Assembly: GCA_947646735.1 (NCBI GenBank)
Contig: CANTFK010000935.1
Location: forward strand, 1 to 64,000
DNA from: Peronospora farinosa
Taxonomy: Eukaryota > Oomycota > Peronosporomycetes > Peronosporales > Peronosporaceae
Direction: 5' to 3'
Length of the DNA: 64,000 nucleotides
Under the pieces are notes generated by a model. It was not told the origin of the DNA. It worked only from the letters and a program-made list of their open reading frames with translations, and made no database searches. A program made the translations under genes and the position numbers. Below, piece by piece: positions 52,599 through 62,237 of the stretch (its first letter is position 1; every line of letters starts with the position of its first letter).

Positions 52599-55040
52599 CT
52601 ACTCTTCATGACTCTGCATTGCCTCGAATCGGTTCCGAGTAGCCTGCCTGCGCTCATAGTCCCTAAGCAATCCCCCGCAGTTGAGGTCCACCTCATCCAC
52701 CCATGACGGGTCAGGATATCCTTTCCATTGTACCAGGTATTCACACTGGATCCGTCCGTACCGAGTTTTCCTTCCCATACGTCTGTCTAGAATCTTCTCC
52801 ACTTCGTATTCATCCTCTTCCAGTTCCGCGACCCAACTGTCTTCTGGCAATAGAGCTTCATCAAAATCCACCCGGTTCGCTTCGTCTACCACCAACACCG
52901 TATCTGGTCTATCCGGGTATTGCCGGACCAGCTTCAATTTTGAAACGTGTACCAACGGGTATATACGGTAGTCTGTTCCACTGATATCTAAACGAACGGC
53001 ATAGTCACCCACCAGTTCTCTCACTCGGAACGGCCCGTGCCATAGATGTGCCAGCTTTCGAGCATACCCCTCCTTGACCCGGTCCAAGTATAACCAGACT
53101 TGGGAATCCACCTCAATATGACCATCAACCACCTCCTCATTGTGGGCCTGGGCCCGACTTTCCATCGCAGATCGTAATAATTCGTTGGCTTGTTCTCTCG
53201 CTCTGCGATACTGACGTTGTACGCTATATCGCCATCGACGGGGCTCACATTCACGCCGCTTCGTGCTGCCTAACGGTATGGTGGCTTCTAGAGTACTTCG
53301 GGCATCCCATCCATGTACCAAGAAAAATGGCGTTTCCTTTCGGATCCGGTCCTGGGCCGTATTCAACGCGAAAGTGAGCCTTTCTGCATAGGCATCCCAG
53401 TCCTTCTGATCTACCTCGGACACATACATTTTGATGGACCGTGTAATGGTCTGTACCATTCTCTCTGCTGTGCCATTGGCCTGTGGTCGATACGCCATAG
53501 TCGCCCGCTGTTTCTGCCCAATTATGCGGTTGAAAGCACGAAAGAAATCTGACATGAAACTGGGTTCTCTGTCGTGACGGATCGCCTCACTGGCCCCAAA
53601 CCGACGGAATACGCACTCTTCGTAACCTTCTGCCACGGTTTGGGCCGACCTCGACGAACTAGCCTTGGCAAACACATATCCCGTAAACAGGTCCACCCAA
53701 ATCAACAGCTCTGTATTACCCTTGAACGATTGGGCAACGATGGGATATGGTCCATCGCGATAACTTGGAACGGGTGGGTAGCTTGAATGTTCCCTGGACT
53801 TCTCCCTCGTAAGGTGGGGCCACCTTTGCCAGTCTCGCAGTCTACGCAAGTGCCAACATAGCGCTGAACACTCCGGAATAAGCCTTTCCAATGGAAATGT
53901 TTCCGGATCCGTTGGTATGTACGGCCAATTCCCTGGTGTCCCCCTTCTAGACTGGTGTAGAAAGTCTTGTTGTAGACTTTCGGGTATAACTAGCCGAATC
54001 AACCCATCACGGTCCTCATCTACTGTTCCCTGGTAAGGGCAGTACAGAAGAAGATCGTCATCATCCAAAGCGTAGTTCATCTCAATCTTTCCACACGTAA
54101 ATGCCACCTCGGCCGATAGACTACCCCAGTTGCCCCGTAGGTAAATCTTCAAATCACGTATCCACATCTCTTCATCTTGGGCTGCTGCAATTCGTTCGAT
54201 CCTTATCCGTTGCACCACTTCCTCTTGCACGACTTCCGTCGGTATTCTGGATAGGGCCCGGGATCTCGTAACAGCTGTAACTCGCAATGCATGGCTCTGG
54301 TCCTTGGGTATTAAAAGCTCAGGTAGACGGTTAATTGCTTCGAGGTCCTTGAACTCTTCTTCCGGCACTATATTGACACCCTGTTGCTGGTGCAAAGCCA
54401 CGTTAGCAAGTCGGTCTGCACTTTGGTTCCATTCGCGCTTCATGTGTAGAAACTCGTGAACGGGCCAGGACCTGAGTTTTTCCAGGGCCTTCGCCCGTCG
54501 TACTGTCAGGCCCTGCGCCTTACACTCGATTTCTCCTCGCATCTGTCGCACGACCAGGTTAGAATCTCCACACACTACTAGACGTCTACGCTCCAGGTTC
54601 TCCAGTAGAAGGAAGCCCAACAATAGGCCTTCATTCTCTGCCTCATTTACTGTCGCTTCAGTCAAATATCGGGAAGCAGCGGCGACTACCGTCCATTCCG
54701 GGAGTTGCCACACAATAGCACTGCAGGCTCCTCCCCCACGCTTAACTCGTGCAGACCCATCGAAACCGACCACGTACAAGACTTCCTCAGGTTCGACTGT
54801 AGGAGGAACCACCGTGATAGCTTGGCGCGGATGTCTCTTGGGGGCGATTGAAGATAGAATAGAGTCCACATTTTCGCGAGGCGTAATGCTTACCGCTAAT
54901 GTCCCCAGTATTTCATCTTCGCCGCGCTTACACTTGACCACTTCTAACGTCCATTGGGACAGAAGCGCAGCCCAATTTCCAAGGCGACCTTGTAGACCCG
55001 GTGACCGGACTAACCACGCCAGTGTTGAGTGTCGGGTCAA
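52599..55040 (-). CDS. pol: Gypsy B2 Pol: second RNase H, integrase, chromodomain
   Basis: 813-codon frame. Residues about 70-215 are a complete second RNase H (VGFDGSARVKRGGG, NEAENEG, CGDSNLVVRQM, NQSADRLA). Integrase follows, but an 11-nt deletion near 53950 and a 1-nt deletion near 53730 put about 75 residues in a wrong frame. This removes the zinc-binding HHCC ligands and the first catalytic Asp, while the frame recovers at QSFKGNTELLIW. The second Asp (RHDREPSFMSD) and Glu (NGTAERMVQ) are present. The chromodomain is at the end (YEVEKILDRRMGRK, YLVQWKGYPDPSWVDEVDL). The integrase is thus very likely inactive although the frame is long. Confidence 0.9.
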   Translation of the reverse strand: MTRHSTLAWLVRSPGLQGRLGNWAALLSQWTLEVVKCKRGEDEILGTLAVSITPRENVDSILSSIAPKRHPRQAITVVPPTVEPEEVLYVVGFDGSARVKRGGGACSAIVWQLPEWTVVAAASRYLTEATVNEAENEGLLLGFLLLENLERRRLVVCGDSNLVVRQMRGEIECKAQGLTVRRAKALEKLRSWPVHEFLHMKREWNQSADRLANVALHQQQGVNIVPEEEFKDLEAINRLPELLIPKDQSHALRVTAVTRSRALSRIPTEVVQEEVVQRIRIERIAAAQDEEMWIRDLKIYLRGNWGSLSAEVAFTCGKIEMNYALDDDDLLLYCPYQGTVDEDRDGLIRLVIPESLQQDFLHQSRRGTPGNWPYIPTDPETFPLERLIPECSALCWHLRRLRDWQRWPHLTREKSREHSSYPPVPSYRDGPYPIVAQSFKGNTELLIWVDLFTGYVFAKASSSRSAQTVAEGYEECVFRRFGASEAIRHDREPSFMSDFFRAFNRIIGQKQRATMAYRPQANGTAERMVQTITRSIKMYVSEVDQKDWDAYAERLTFALNTAQDRIRKETPFFLVHGWDARSTLEATIPLGSTKRRECEPRRWRYSVQRQYRRAREQANELLRSAMESRAQAHNEEVVDGHIEVDSQVWLYLDRVKEGYARKLAHLWHGPFRVRELVGDYAVRLDISGTDYRIYPLVHVSKLKLVRQYPDRPDTVLVVDEANRVDFDEALLPEDSWVAELEEDEYEVEKILDRRMGRKTRYGRIQCEYLVQWKGYPDPSWVDEVDLNCGGLLRDYERRQATRNRFEAMQSHEE

Positions 55041-56205
55041 GACCTTGATAGGTCGGGTGACCTAGCGACGTGTAGCAAAGGTCTAGTATCCGCAATAGCG
55101 CCAACACTTCCTTGTCCACCAGCCCATAGTTGATCTCGTTTGGCTTCAAAGTCCGACTCGTGAAAGTTACCGGCATATACACCCCTTCATATTCCTGCAC
55201 CAGGGATGCCGAGATGGCCCACTCGCTAGCATAGACGATAATGACGGGTTCCCGGTCTGGATCAAAATGGCGGAGGATTGGGGCAGTGGCGATCTTATTC
55301 TTTAACATAGCAAATGCTACCTGCACCCGGGCCCATCGGTCCTCCTCCTGGTCATCTCCCTGTATGTCCCCAGTCCTTCTTATCCGGTTTCGTAATACGT
55401 GGTAATCCACTTCCCTTAGTTCGTACAGGATGGATGCATAAATGGCGTAGTCCTCCAGAAACCGACTGTAATAGTTGAGACTCCCGAGAAACGACTGCAT
55501 AGCTTTCAGGGTAGTGGGCAACGGTAAGTCCACCAAGGACTGAAGGTCTTTAGGGTGGGCCTCCAGCCCTTCCGCTGACACTTGGTGGCCAAGGTAATCT
55601 ACCTTTTGACAGCCCCATGAGCTCTTAACCGCGCTGATCGATAAGTTCCACTTGTGGGCACACACCTCCAAAAGTCGTTCCACTTTCACGCATAAGTCAT
55701 CCCATGACTCCGAGGTCACCAAAATATCGTCGATATAGGACCTACGTCCTAATATAGACTTCTTGAGGTCTCCCTCTGGATGGCCCACCTCGAACAGGTC
55801 CTCTGGTTTGTCAGAGCCCGGCTCGGAGGAAATCGTAAGAAACCCATATAAAGCATTATCCAACAGCCGCTGATAGATCTGCGGCGCATTCTTCAGTCCA
55901 AACGGCATTCGTCTCCACTCAAAAAGTCCGAGCGGGGTTACAAACGCCGAGATTAAACGGGCTCGTTCGGTCATACTGACCACCCAAAAGCCGCTAGCCA
56001 TATCCAGTGAGCAGTACCACAGGGCCTTATCTAGGTCTTCCAGCAACTCATTCACGAGAGGCATAGGATACACCATAAGCCGCGTTAAATCATTCACCAT
56101 CCGGTAGTCAATGCACAGCCTTATATCCACCCCATTCTTCTTGACAATAATTACAATTGGACTGGCCCATGGGGAGGTGGAATGCTGGATTATCTTGGAT
56201 GACAA
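54928..56205 (-). CDS. pol: Gypsy B2 Pol: reverse transcriptase and connection domain
   Basis: 425-codon frame. RT starts SSKIIQHSTSPWASPIVI, has RLCIDYRMVNDLTRLMVYP, WYCSLDMASGFWVV, FGLKNAPQIYQRL and catalytic RSYIDDILVTS, followed by the primer-grip/thumb and the connection RNase H-like part (VYASEWAISASLVQE, NEINYGLVDKEVLALLRIL). It is separated from the protease frame by the 1-nt loss near 56240 and from the second RNase H by an extra A near 55065 (CTAGGTC, where B0 has CTGGTC). Confidence 0.9.
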   Translation of the reverse strand: MSSKIIQHSTSPWASPIVIIVKKNGVDIRLCIDYRMVNDLTRLMVYPMPLVNELLEDLDKALWYCSLDMASGFWVVSMTERARLISAFVTPLGLFEWRRMPFGLKNAPQIYQRLLDNALYGFLTISSEPGSDKPEDLFEVGHPEGDLKKSILGRRSYIDDILVTSESWDDLCVKVERLLEVCAHKWNLSISAVKSSWGCQKVDYLGHQVSAEGLEAHPKDLQSLVDLPLPTTLKAMQSFLGSLNYYSRFLEDYAIYASILYELREVDYHVLRNRIRRTGDIQGDDQEEDRWARVQVAFAMLKNKIATAPILRHFDPDREPVIIVYASEWAISASLVQEYEGVYMPVTFTSRTLKPNEINYGLVDKEVLALLRILDLCYTSLGHPTYQGLDPTLNTGVVSPVTGSTRSPWKLGCASVPMDVRSGQV

Positions 56206-56216
56206 GAGGCCTTTTA

Positions 56217-57935
56217 TCAGGTCTGCCAGCTTCTCCCTAACTGAGGGGCCACCTTCCGTACCCGTTGGGCGATTGGCCGTGCGTTCCCAACATCAATGTC
56301 GCACACTGCTCCTCGAGCCGCCGGGGGTAATGCGTTACCTTTTCCCATCAGCAAATGTCGTTTTCGCCATATAATCTGACGGAGGCGGTCTACCTCCTCC
56401 TTTGGGGTATCACCGGGGTCTGGAATCTGGATGTCTTCCAACATAACTTCGTTCGTGGATGGGGTGACCTCAGGAATAACAGACCAATTTTTGTCGATAT
56501 CTTCGGCACATAAGTTTCCACTCTCGTGAACACAGACCTGGTCATCGGAAGTATCTACTTCAGCCTTGATAACCGGTGGACCCCCCTCTAGGTGGACCCT
56601 CTCCATATCGGTCCTATCCCTAGATGAGACTTCCGTGCCCACACTAGCTCCAGTTGGTTGACCTCCATCGAGGGCCTCCCCTCCAGACTCCTGATCTGAT
56701 GGCAATGACTCAGGGTCCCTCATAACGGGCTCGTGCACCACGTTAACCACTGGCACTTGGGTCCCCGTCCGTAGCAACATCTTCTGTGGAGTTGTGTACT
56801 GAGGTTTCTCGACCATCGGACCTTGGTACACTTCTTCTTGAGTGGTTTCTGCATCCTCCTCGTCGGTGGTTGCTTGGTAGGCTAGATTTTTCCATTCAGC
56901 GTACCTCCTAGAACCAACTGACACGAATCCTTGGGCCCGGGGAACCCGGTCCTTAGCCAGCCAAATGCCCAGCTTGGTATCCTCGTGTAGGATCAGGTCC
57001 TTGTCACTCACATTGGTGACCCTCAAGAATTGGCGATGTCCATGTCCTTGGATCATCGTAGTTACCCATCTGTCTCCACGGGTCATCCATAATTTCCACT
57101 GGTCCGACGTAACCCTCTTCAGCGGAACCTCGACATATTTTGTCGCAGGTAAATTCACGTACTGGCCCAATTTGACCTCAGACATATGGCCACTATACAA
57201 GGTCTTGCGACCTGTCAGCTGGATTCGAACTTCGTCTGGCAAGCAAATAGTTCCATCCGCCATGTCCAAACGAATTCCAGCTGGCACCATAAAGTCCATT
57301 CCTAGTAGTACATCCTGGCCGGTCATGGACCCGACCCACACATTGAAGAAGTATACTAATACACCATTCAGTGTTATCTTGATCTTCGTTCGCCCTTCCG
57401 TGGTGTAAACTGCTTCTCCAATGCCCACACACTCTTGTTTCTCGCTTGTGTTAATCTGGCAGCCTGCCTTACGAGCAAAGGCGATATCCAAAATAGATAT
57501 CTCGGCACCAGAATCAAACAGTAGATTCGCACGAATATTGTTAACTTTTCCAGAGGCTTTGGCTTGCTTAAACCACTTTCCTGGGGCATGGTGTTTCCAG
57601 TATCCTCTTGACTCTCCCGGCAATAAATCCAATGTCATCATAGTCTCTCCTCGGGAATAAACGTGAGGTATACATGCATTGGCCACAGCAGCAACAGAAT
57701 TAATGCAAAAGCCCGATGTATTTCCAATCAATTCATCCAACTTATTGACCTTCTCCACGGGGTGTTTCTCCACAAATGCATAAATGCAACAATTAGAACG
57801 CTCGGCTCGTACCAGATTCAAACCTGGCGAGCGTTCTAATTTAACATCTTCTCCGCCGCCTCGGGCAGCTGCCCCGCGTGCTTGGTCGGGTTGTACCACT
57901 GGCGAATCAGATTGTAGAACTCTTCCATCGGGCAC
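56217..57935 (-). CDS. pol: Gypsy B2 Pol: leader, protease and linker (-1 frame to gag)
   Basis: 572 codons, overlapping gag by 100 nt in the -1 frame. The first codons have no ATG, so access must be through frameshifting. The leader includes the junction stem-loop itself (KLERSPGLNLVRAERS) and a helical part. Protease: LLFDSGAEISILDIAF, GMDFMVPAGIRLDMADGT. The acidic linker includes EDIDKNWSVIPEVTPSTNE. The frame ends in LGRSWQT at the 1-nt loss shared with B1. Confidence 0.9.
   Translation of the reverse strand: MPDGRVLQSDSPVVQPDQARGAAARGGGEDVKLERSPGLNLVRAERSNCCIYAFVEKHPVEKVNKLDELIGNTSGFCINSVAAVANACIPHVYSRGETMMTLDLLPGESRGYWKHHAPGKWFKQAKASGKVNNIRANLLFDSGAEISILDIAFARKAGCQINTSEKQECVGIGEAVYTTEGRTKIKITLNGVLVYFFNVWVGSMTGQDVLLGMDFMVPAGIRLDMADGTICLPDEVRIQLTGRKTLYSGHMSEVKLGQYVNLPATKYVEVPLKRVTSDQWKLWMTRGDRWVTTMIQGHGHRQFLRVTNVSDKDLILHEDTKLGIWLAKDRVPRAQGFVSVGSRRYAEWKNLAYQATTDEEDAETTQEEVYQGPMVEKPQYTTPQKMLLRTGTQVPVVNVVHEPVMRDPESLPSDQESGGEALDGGQPTGASVGTEVSSRDRTDMERVHLEGGPPVIKAEVDTSDDQVCVHESGNLCAEDIDKNWSVIPEVTPSTNEVMLEDIQIPDPGDTPKEEVDRLRQIIWRKRHLLMGKGNALPPAARGAVCDIDVGNARPIAQRVRKVAPQLGRSWQT
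57791..57845 (-). promoter_or_regulatory. gag-pol junction: GTTAAAT heptamer and 14-bp stem-loop (B2)
   Basis: On the minus strand: GTTAAAT at 57845-57839, gag TAG at 57838-57836, stem arms 57841-57828 and 57804-57791 (AATTAGAACGCTCG / CGAGCGTTCTAATT, perfect), inner CCAGGTT/AATCTGG helix. Identical to B1 apart from strand. Confidence 0.65.
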
Positions 57936-60321
57936 TTGCCGACGTCATGAACCTTGCCACAACCGCGACACACAAACAGGCAGTGGTCGGCTGGGTGACC
58001 CTTCCTTCCACAGCACTCGCAAACGAGTCGCTTCCAACAGTCCAGATCCCCATGCTTCCTAGACCCACAATGGGTACACTTTGTCGCGGGTGTCCCTGGA
58101 ACCACCTTTTGTCCAGGTCCCTCTGCCATGCGTCGACTTCGGTCTGGGTCTGGGTCCTGATGATCCCGGGGGTCATCTGCGTTCCTCGCCCTGCCAGTGT
58201 AGGGCTTACTCGCCGCCGCATAAATTCTTCTGAGGTCACCTTCTCCCTCAGACCCACTGGAGCTGGACCCTTGGTCATTTTCACTTTCAGAAGTGGCTCG
58301 GATGACTTGGACGGGTCTTCTCAGCTGACTCTTGGTGTGGTCTGGGGTGGTTGGGGCCTTCTGGCGAAACTTGCTGGACCCGAACAAGACCCTTCCTTGA
58401 CGCGTCTTCGCTCTCTGACGAGCCAGCAGGACTTCCTCCAGGTCATCTGCATCAGAAAGTCTGAGCAATGTAAGCTGGTCCGCTAATTCTCGATCATCCA
58501 AGGTTTCCACGTAATGATCCACGTGTTCACGCTTTACACTGGGGGGGTCCACCCTTAATATCTAGCTTGGCCCTGAGCCCTGCCACATTCAAACGGTACA
58601 GATATTCCAAGGGTGACTCATCGGTTCTCTTTCTGGCGTGATAATATTGTCGGGCCACCGACACCCCCAAGCCGCAAAATTGTGCTTGGAACTCTCGCAG
58701 AAGCAGCTTCCAATCGACGCGTACCGTTCGACCTAGCTGTCGATACCAATTCTGAGCTGGACCCGTGAGCAGGGACCCAAAAATGAGACACTTCTCGCTG
58801 TCTGGTGCCTGGTCTCGGAGGAAAGCCGTCTTTACCTTAGTGCTCCAGCTTCTGGCACGATCTTCATCGTGGTCCCTCCCGCTAAATTCCTTCAGATCCG
58901 ACGAGGCCGATACCCTAATGTGTGGAACAACAGTAGGGGGTCCTCCTGCCGTAGCCGCGGCCACAGTCGCTCGCGCTGAGGTCATCGGGAACGCCAAGTC
59001 ATCTGGGTCGTATTCATCATGGGTTGACCCCACAGACTCCATGTCCACATCAGGGATATCGCCTAGTGGTCCTAGGCGCTCAATTCGCTGGGAGGACCTG
59101 GGATGAACTGGTCCTTGACCCTTCGTGGTGTGTCCCCTGTCCACTGCAACTTTTGTGGAGCCTTGCTCTTCAAGGAACTTGGTCATCGCCTTATCAAAGT
59201 ACGACTGGAGTGCGCTAGGGGAAACTGACTCAGTCTTTGTTTCCTGATCCGTTTTTGTCCCCATCAACCTTGGCTCCACTTTGCAACGGGCTTCCGTCTC
59301 CTCCTGTGCTTGGCGCTGGACCCATGGGGTTGCTGTGTCCATATGGCCAGCTTCGCGAATTCGTGCTTCTAACAACGCTGCACCAGCTGGACCCAGTTGC
59401 ATTCGGTCCACCGTATCCATCAGGGCCGACATCATAGATGAGGTGGCTGATTCGTATTGAGACCTTGGTGACGATTCACCGAGTGACCCAGCAGGAGAGC
59501 CCACACCAGGATCCACTACTCCTCCATCTTGACGGGGTACTTCCTTTGGGGGGGAACTCCCCCACTAACGTCTTGAGGTGACCATGCAGGGTCACTAAGG
59601 TCTTCTTCAAGGTCTCGAACCCGAAATCGAAGAGGGTCTCAGCGGTAAAGTTCCCAGCATCCATCCCAGCTTCATGTAGCAGATTCATTACGGCCTTGAG
59701 GACCTCCAGGTCTGTGGTCGTGGTGGGAAGAGCCGTTATCGGACCGTGGACCTGGTCCAGAAGCTTGACCTTGAGCGTCTTCATCACCGGGTCCTTTCGA
59801 AGAAACTTCTTCAATTTATTCCGATGGTAGGCTTCTTCCAAATCTTCTTCTGTCCAGTCCTTACTAGCCACGCCTTGGATCTCCCCCGACTCGTCCGTCG
59901 TGTCTCCGCCTCTCGGTGCCTTCAACTTGGTATGCTTCTGCTTCTTTTGCTTGTTCTTGGGCACCTTTGGCTCTTGAGTGGTAGGTTGGGAGACTTGCTT
60001 CGGGGTCCCTTGTTTTTTAGCTTTCGCTGTCAAACTTGGGACCCCTGGACCATAATATTTATTATGGCCCATGTTGTCTTCTTCAACGAAGACATAAGGG
60101 GGAGGATTTTGTGGTTTTTCTTCATATTCCACCTTGACCTCAATAGCAGAGCTCCTCCCCGGGCTCTGCAGGTCCTCCGATCCTTCTTCCTTCTTGATCA
60201 CTGGCGATCCGGTTTCCAGTGTCTTGGTTGTCCCTTGGTCTATCTTGACCGTTGTCTTTTCTTCTTCGTGGGACTCACGGTGAAATCCCGCGTCTCCCGA
60301 AGATCCGGGCACGCGCACCAT
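57836..60321 (-). CDS. gag: Gypsy B2 Gag, two homopolymer frameshifts
   Basis: Starts MVRVPGSSGD at ATG 60321-60319, overlapping the primer-binding site. Open pieces 60321-59476, 59516-58527 and 58552-57836 would join into about 828 codons. The two breaks are both C7 runs on the minus strand (59548-59554 and 58541-58547) where B1 has C6. Domains: charged N-terminus; helical region with KFLRKDPVMKTLKVKLLDQ; capsid-like domain (SDLKEFSGRDHDEDRARSW, LTGPAQNWYRQL); acidic SSSSGSEGEGDLRR; zinc knuckles CTHCGSRKHGDLDC, CECCGRKGHPADHC and CRGCGKVHDVGKC. The shifts may be real or assembly errors. Confidence 0.9.
60301..60320 (-). other. Primer-binding site of B2, overlapping the gag start codon
   Basis: On the minus strand TGGTGCGCGTGCCCGGATCT, separated from the LTR end by the single A that begins the gag ATG. 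Identical to A1 over 20 nt although the LTRs of the two families have diverged. Confidence 0.75.
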
Positions 60322-61262
60322 TGTGGTGGAGTGGATTCTCAAACAACGTGAGAGATCCACAAACACACACAGCGCCGGACTGCCGACTTACGGAGGGGGT
60401 ACCCCGATACCGTGTCGCGTCAACCTTGGGTCTCACCTTGTGTACCCGTCGGCTTGGCTGGTCTTGCTCCTCGTTAGACGCAGAAGACTTAAAGACTTGG
60501 TCTTTGTATAGGACTTGGACTTGGTGGTCCCCGAGTGGATATACTTCACTTGGGACCGGGTTTCTTGGGCTCAATCGACTTAGTCGAGAGCGATGCACCT
60601 GGTACTGCGTACCCCTTTGGTGGCTGACTGTTCTTGGTCCTTGGACCCCTTTGTGTTCTTCCCCGTAGGGAAACCGCTTCCTGTAGCGGGTCGTAGAGTG
60701 TTGACACTTACTTGACACCTCAGGCCAACTATCCTGAGGTTCAACTTGCGTAGCTTGAGCCGTCTAACACCTGCTGGACGTCGGGGGGCCAAAGGGTATC
60801 CCGCCCGGAAGAGGTGAAGCGACGGAGAAGCTTAGGAGGGGCGCTTAAAGCTGCCACGTGTAATGCAAATTCGAGTGTGTTTATTTACCTTATTCTCTGT
60901 ATGCTTTTCTTGCCTAACCCTAACCCTTTGATCTAGATAGTGCCCCGTGTGGACTCTTGGAAGAAGAACTAGCTCCATGTTACCTGCACTTTCTGTAATC
61001 TTCGATATTCTGTGTACCGATTCTGCACCCTCGGACATTGGGCCCCTGGTCCCCTGGGCCCCTGGAACCTGTTTCCGGGACCTGGGGCCTGTGCTGACTC
61101 CGCACGTCTGGGTCCTTATATTCTTAATACGGCGGGGCCTGGTGTGTGGTTGTAAATCCGCGAGGCCGGGTCGTGGTCACTCCCTCGGGGAAGTGACCAG
61201 AAATTCTCTTGCTCTCTGTTCCATTTCCCTTAAACTCCAACTTTCCCTGGCACTTCACCACA
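60322..61262 (-). mobile_element. B2 5' LTR
   Basis: 941 bp, TGTGGTGAAGTGCCAGGG ... CCACTCCACCACA on the minus strand. It includes the GGTCACTTCCCC..GGGAGTGACC-type dyad near 61175-61200. It abuts LINE ORF1 exactly at its terminus. Confidence 0.92.
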
Positions 61263-62209
61263 AGGGTGTCAGGGCTGATGGGGACACCAAGGAGTCATTT
61301 GAGGTTGATGTGGATGTCTTTACGGCGGACGGGCCCGTCGTCTCGCACTCTATCACTCCCTCTCCCACCACTGGCTCCCTCATCTCCAATCATTCAGTGC
61401 TCCAAGTCGAGAGCACCACGCTACCCCGATCGGGATGCAAAGCCCTCGCGCGCATGGCCCGCTCCGACTTCGGCCAGCTTTCGGAACCGGAAGCCCGTCT
61501 GGCGTCGATTACGGCCCAGCCTGCGTTGATTGCTCCAGTCCTTCGGAATGACCAGGCCGAGTCGGAAAAAGCGATGATTGATCACGCTATTTTACGTGCC
61601 TACAGTGAAGCTCCGGCGTCATCCCACAGCGAGTCGACTCAGTTTCTCAGTCGACTGCGCATGGATTACCCTGAGGAGATCCCCCCGGCTTCTCAACTCC
61701 TGTGTTCAATCTATGAAAACGAACCTCACCGAGATGTGGGCTGTGCGTACGCGCTGATGGACTTGTTCTTCCGCACGCACACACCCTCGATCTACCACGA
61801 CCCCGTCAAGGTCTCGGCTTTAACCGACAACGTTCACCCAGTCCGCCTCCGATTCTGCGAGTTCCTACTGTGGTCCGACGCTACCATCCACGCCTTGTGC
61901 GTCGGGGACCTCGGTACCCGACTTGAACCCTTCCTGCCCCCTTCTGTTGCCGTTGCCTTCGGCCTTGTCGTCTGCGATGATCCCGTGAGTGACGGGGACG
62001 ATACTGACGACAATGGTTCCAGCGACGCTGCCGGTGACGATGACAACGGCACTGAGGATGATACCGACGTCGATGACGTGGCTGCTGCTGCTCCAGACGC
62101 TTTAACTGCTCCAATCGCCACGGACGCTCCTGCTGCCGACGATGACACTACCATGAGCTCCCATTCCGATGAGCCTGCAGCGTCCCACCACACTGACGCT
62201 TCTCTCTAA
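61263..62209 (+). pseudogene. LINE ORF1, 5'-truncated
   Basis: Frame of about 315 residues without its start, because the B2 LTR ends at 61262; upstream codons of the same frame belong to the LTR and are not part of it. The middle is Ser/Ala-rich and helical (AESEKAMIDHAILRAYSE), followed by CAYALMDLFFRTHTPS and a very acidic Asp-rich tail (GDDTDDNGSSDAAGDDD). The stop is 28 nt before ORF2. ORF1 proteins of LINEs bind element RNA, but no known RNA-binding domain is visible here, so assignment rests on position and spacing. Confidence 0.65.
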
Positions 62210-62237
62210 TTCTCCATGGGCCCTTCAAGGGATCTCC

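Larger units (their letters stand above)
48980..61262 (-). mobile_element. Gypsy B2, full-length LTR retrotransposon
   Basis: A 12.3-kb element with a 941-bp 5' LTR (60322-61262), gag, pol, an antisense gene and a 1075-bp 3' LTR (48980-50054). Both LTRs run from TGTGGTGAAG to CCACCACA on the minus strand. The flanks do not match: the left is the A2 antisense gene (..AAGAATT), the right is LINE ORF1 (AGGGTG..), and there is no target duplication. The best-preserved copy of family B in the window, although several single-base shifts and an 11-nt deletion break it. Confidence 0.92.

Noticed and set aside
60947..62209. Single 420-codon gene
   Set aside because: The first 105 codons are B2 LTR sequence read by chance in frame with LINE ORF1; the start would be a GTG. 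Only 61263-62209 was kept.
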